From positions 21,347,844 to 21,411,843 of the forward strand of contig NC_030852.1 of the NCBI RefSeq assembly GCF_000208745.1: a DNA stretch of 64,000 nucleotides. Direction: 5' to 3'. Made by a program: the position numbers and the translations under genes. The stretch comes from Theobroma cacao (Eukaryota > Streptophyta > Magnoliopsida > Malvales > Malvaceae). Below the pieces are notes generated by a model, which was given only the letters and a program-made list of their open reading frames with translations, made no database searches and was not told the origin of the DNA. Below are positions 60,846 through 64,000 of this stretch, one piece after another (the stretch's first letter is position 1; each line of letters begins with the position of its first letter).

Positions 60846-62390
60846 TGTCATGACTCAGAACTCCCCTTGAGCCCGTGACAACCACCGCGATGCCCCGATG
60901 GACATTCATCTCCCGGAATGCCAACCGGAACCCCGTAAGGCTTAATATCAGTTTCTCATTTCCCCCAATGAGTAACCGTTGCCAAATTTTATGTTCTAAA
61001 GGATTTTGAGCTATTTCCAACTTAAAACTGATAAAATAAAAATTTTTATCTCAGAGGGGCATTTTGGTCATTTTCCATTGAAAATTTCGAAACCAGTTAA
61101 AAATGTAGTAAACAAGTACCAATCGTATAATTCACAATTAAAAATAAGTTTAGGCATCTAAAACCTTTATTTAAAATGAAATTATAATTATTTGAATATA
61201 ATAAGAAGATAAAACAAAATATTCAATAAAATATTTTATTCTCTTATAAATAGTAATTTTAGAGTTATACGTAAATACTTTTTTGTAACTTGAAAGCAAA
61301 ATAAATTCATTCATACTGTAACACAATAAACTAGAGTATTTAAATTAATTTAAATTTACAACATCGAGTGGGCCCATAATAACCAAAATTAAAGAAACTG
61401 TGAACCTACAGTGTGGAGGACGCTAATCCAATGGAAATCCCCGATGGAACCAGCTATCTACAGCCTACTCTGAACCTGAAATGGGTAGAAATGAGGGTGA
61501 TGAGATTATAAAATTTCAGTGAGTAAACAAACATCATTTAAATCAGCTAAAGTCGAGTAAAAGGAGACAATTAAAATATCCCATCACATTATGTATTTCC
61601 CAATTTGAAAATTCATCCCAACCCATGAAAACGATTGTATTTCATTTAATTTCTCATTAAGGCTTATGGCTTTCATAAAAATTTGGCTCATGCCATCAAA
61701 TAGTACTCGATGACACCTTGATCAGAGGTGTACACTCGAGCCCACCAAGGCTGTTAAAATTTTTGTATACACGTAAAACATATTTTTAGTTTGAGAAAAC
61801 ACAGTCGTTCCTTGGCGTTGGCTGAGTTCCCCTTCATGTGGTGGTTCGACGTGAAGTGAACCCTAAGCTTTACCCTAGGAGATACCCTATGCGCCTCTCC
61901 GTTCAAGGTAAGAATATAATGGGGTTTACCGTGCCCCTTTAAAAGGCTGGTCCACATAAACCCTCTACTACAGTGATTAATTAATATATAATCCACCAAT
62001 CAATAAAATTCATTCTATCATGACATGGCAATTATTATAATTCATAGCCTTTCAAGGCTAAATACACATTTCATATATTTCAACACAAATACCAATTCAG
62101 CCATTCATGCAAATACTGTCATAAGTCATTAGATTCAAATTATAAATTTAATTCATAACAAGTGGTCTCCAATTACTCTATTCTTCAAAATCATCATTCA
62201 ATTTTAAAACAATTTATAAAATCTTTTCATGTAGACACATTTTGTTTGTAAAACTCAAAATTTACCATTTAAACTCATTTTCATAAAATTTCACCAAAAC
62301 CGATTAAAAACATACTTTAGATAATTAAAATGATGGTAAAGTTACTCACCTCACAATAGCGGGATTTTTACGACGCTATTGCTTCATATA
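60846..62390 (-). mobile_element. Family 1 LTR, 3' half (variant)
   Basis: It starts TGTCATGACTCAGAAC at 60846 in minus sense and follows the family through the conserved block (61790-61960) and TTAGATAATTAAAATGATG (about 62318). It then departs from the other copies. An AAGAAATTTTACC phrase at 62757 is again shared, so 62390-63569 may be a diverged remainder of the same LTR subtype. Confidence 0.75.
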
Positions 62391-63569
62391 CGCGTACAAT
62401 TACTCCTAATTGCCAATCATATACTTTGCTCAACACGCTTCCACATTAACTTTCCTAGCACAATTTAAATCCACTATATTTAGTGCATTAATTCCACTTC
62501 CCTACCTCTCATTCTATTATAAATCCACTCACCTAATTCATATCTTAATATAATTTTACTATAATTAATTATATCATTCGTTTACGTAATTCTTTAGATT
62601 ATTAATACCGATAACTTATTTACGATATTAAGTGCCTATTTCAACCTTCTAAGCAACTTAAATTTACTTCATATCACCAACTAAACAATGCATAATTAAA
62701 TAAAAAAAATTAGCCTCCATATAGTTCAATTTCAAAATAAATCATGCTGAAGAGTAAAGAAATTTTACCAAATTAAACTAGGTTGGCCCAAATCTCCACC
62801 TTCCTTTTCTTTTGGATTTTTCTTCCTTTGGTGTTTTTTGACTCTTATTCATGGACTTCTCCCATTTCTTTTTAATTGCACCATGTCCATTTTTCCTTTA
62901 TTGGACCATGTCCATTTTCCTTGTTATTTTCTTTTCCTTTCTTTTCTTTTCTTTTCTTTTCTTTTCTTTTCTTTTCTTTCTCTCCCACCGTCCAGCAGCC
63001 TTGTTGTCTTCCTTTTTCTTCTCTTCACGTACAAGAGTTGTCCCAATTTCTTCCTCTCTCTTTCTCTCAACCCCAGCCACAACTTATTGTCTTTCAATTC
63101 AGAAAATTTTAGTAGCTAAAGCTGCTCATTTTTGCTTCAAAATCAGTAGCTATGCTGCTCTGTTTTTCTTTAAAATTTCAGCAGCTAAGCTGCACCTTTA
63201 CCTCAAAAATTTTGCAACCAAAACAACCACAATTAACCATCAAAATAGCACCTCAAAACTTAAATTTTCTGCTACAAAATTTTGCACTTTTTGGCCTCCT
63301 AAACTAACAGAAAAATGGCACTTTTCAGCCTCCAAAACCAACAAAAAAAATGGCTCTTTTCAACCTCCAAAACCAACCCTTAAATGGCTCTCCTTTCCTT
63401 CTTGAATTGTAGGCAAAACAGCCCCTCAACTCAACTCTTTTTTCCTTTTGTTTTCCTTTCTCATGCACGGTTTTCTTTCTTCTTCCTTTGCTCTTTTATT
63501 TCTCTTTTACTCTCCCTCAACAGACCTCTCTTTTCTTCTTGGTCTTCTTCACGTAGTTTGGTCAATTAC
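62391..63569. other. Diverged LTR-like or unassigned sequence, pyrimidine-rich
   Basis: The region after about 62820 is strongly pyrimidine-rich, with repeated words such as CAGCCTCCAAAACCAAC and GTAGCTA. Long frames here reflect low complexity. One protein-like frame (62851-63405) has no domain and is very Phe/Ser/Lys-rich, so no gene is called. Confidence 0.5.
62931..62979. repeat. (CTTTT)n microsatellite
   Basis: About nine CTTTT units, the last ones perfect. Confidence 0.9.
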
Positions 63570-63896
63570 TGAAATACCCCATACTTTGATATAGTGATAA
63601 ATAAAGTTGATCGAATGCAAATTAAAGTCAATTAAAATGTTTAAAAGTGATAAAAGACGAAAGGAGTAGTTTAGGATAAAAATATTTCACAAGTGAGAAA
63701 ATAACAATAAAATAATAATAATTTTATCATAAGAGAATTTGTGAGATAAAAGGCGATTCAGAAGTCAAGTGAGGCATAATAAGGTATTTCAGGTACCAAG
63801 GAGACAAGATAAAATTTTTAAAATATTAATATTTAGTCGGATGTCGAAATCAGTCAAGAAGAAAGATCATATGGTTGATTCAAGTGGGGGAGAAGA
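63570..63896 (+). mobile_element. LTR fragment, AATACCCC family (family 2), copy 2
   Basis: It starts TGAAATACCCCATACTTTG and matches the copy at 18805 (including AAAGGAGTAGTTTAGGATAA and the GTGGGGGAGAAGA region). It is interrupted at 63897 by a family 1 LTR. Confidence 0.7.
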
Positions 63897-64000
63897 TGAC
63901 AAGCCCGACTCTATCAAAATAATTGTCATGACATACATGTGATGGATAGCATGTTTGCATGCTAAGAGAGTCCCGAAAAAAATTTACAAAAGTCGGTATT
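63897..64000 (+). mobile_element. Family 1 LTR, start only (runs off the window)
   Basis: It starts TGACAAGCCCGACTC in plus sense and matches the starts at 37555 (GATAGCATGTTTGCATRCT). The rest is outside the window. Confidence 0.8.

Noticed and set aside
62851..63405. 184-codon open frame, plus strand
   Set aside because: Pyrimidine-rich low-complexity sequence gives a Phe/Ser/Lys-rich product with no domain. The CTTTT microsatellite keeps several frames open at once.

Overview
The window is eudicot plant nuclear DNA. The evidence is spliced genes with GT-AG introns, a DYW-type organellar PPR gene, a tau-class glutathione transferase, and a large nest of plant LTR retrotransposons (Ty3/Gypsy chromovirus and Athila types, Ty1/Copia SIRE type). 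A rosid, perhaps Malvaceae, is a guess from the look of the retroelements. Two long N runs (32376-32993 and 47649-48354) and two single Ns (2295 and 40541) mark assembly gaps.

Genes are confined to the first 13.6 kb. In order they are: the 3' end of a tau GST gene (+, cut by the window edge); a four-exon RPL34 gene (-), tail to tail with the GST, whose first exon is damaged by an assembly gap; an intronless DYW-type PPR gene of 643 codons (+); and a four-exon plastid-targeted alpha/beta-hydrolase-fold gene (+, 372 codons) in which every catalytic-triad position appears to be lost. Between RPL34 and the PPR gene lie a Copia remnant, a chromovirus LTR fragment and a 22-bp minisatellite.

From about 16 kb to the end the sequence is nested retrotransposons. 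The main family (family 1) has LTRs of about 3 kb reading TGTCAAGCC...GTGACA. It is present as one element with PBS and PPT (minus strand, 22760-33895), as three solo LTRs with perfect 5-bp target duplications (26921-29871, 37555-40758, 46585-49407), and as truncated copies (20092-22759, 60846-62390, 63897-64000). An Athila element (35601-42765) is split by one solo LTR. A SIRE-type Copia element (43715-54601, minus strand) is split by two solo LTRs, which break its post-pol reading frame into three pieces, and is cut off by a fourth LTR fragment. The last 9 kb holds degraded gag, CACTA and LTR fragments, a tandem repeat with an open reading frame, and copies of families seen earlier.

The most unusual signal is an array of 12-bp palindromes with core TATCGATA. 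They are set in pairs 20-21 bp apart, with about 50 bp between most pairs. The array occurs in two LTRs (6197-6422 and 16798-17161) at the same distance, about 320 bp, from the LTR 5' end, but with different flanking bases in the two loci.
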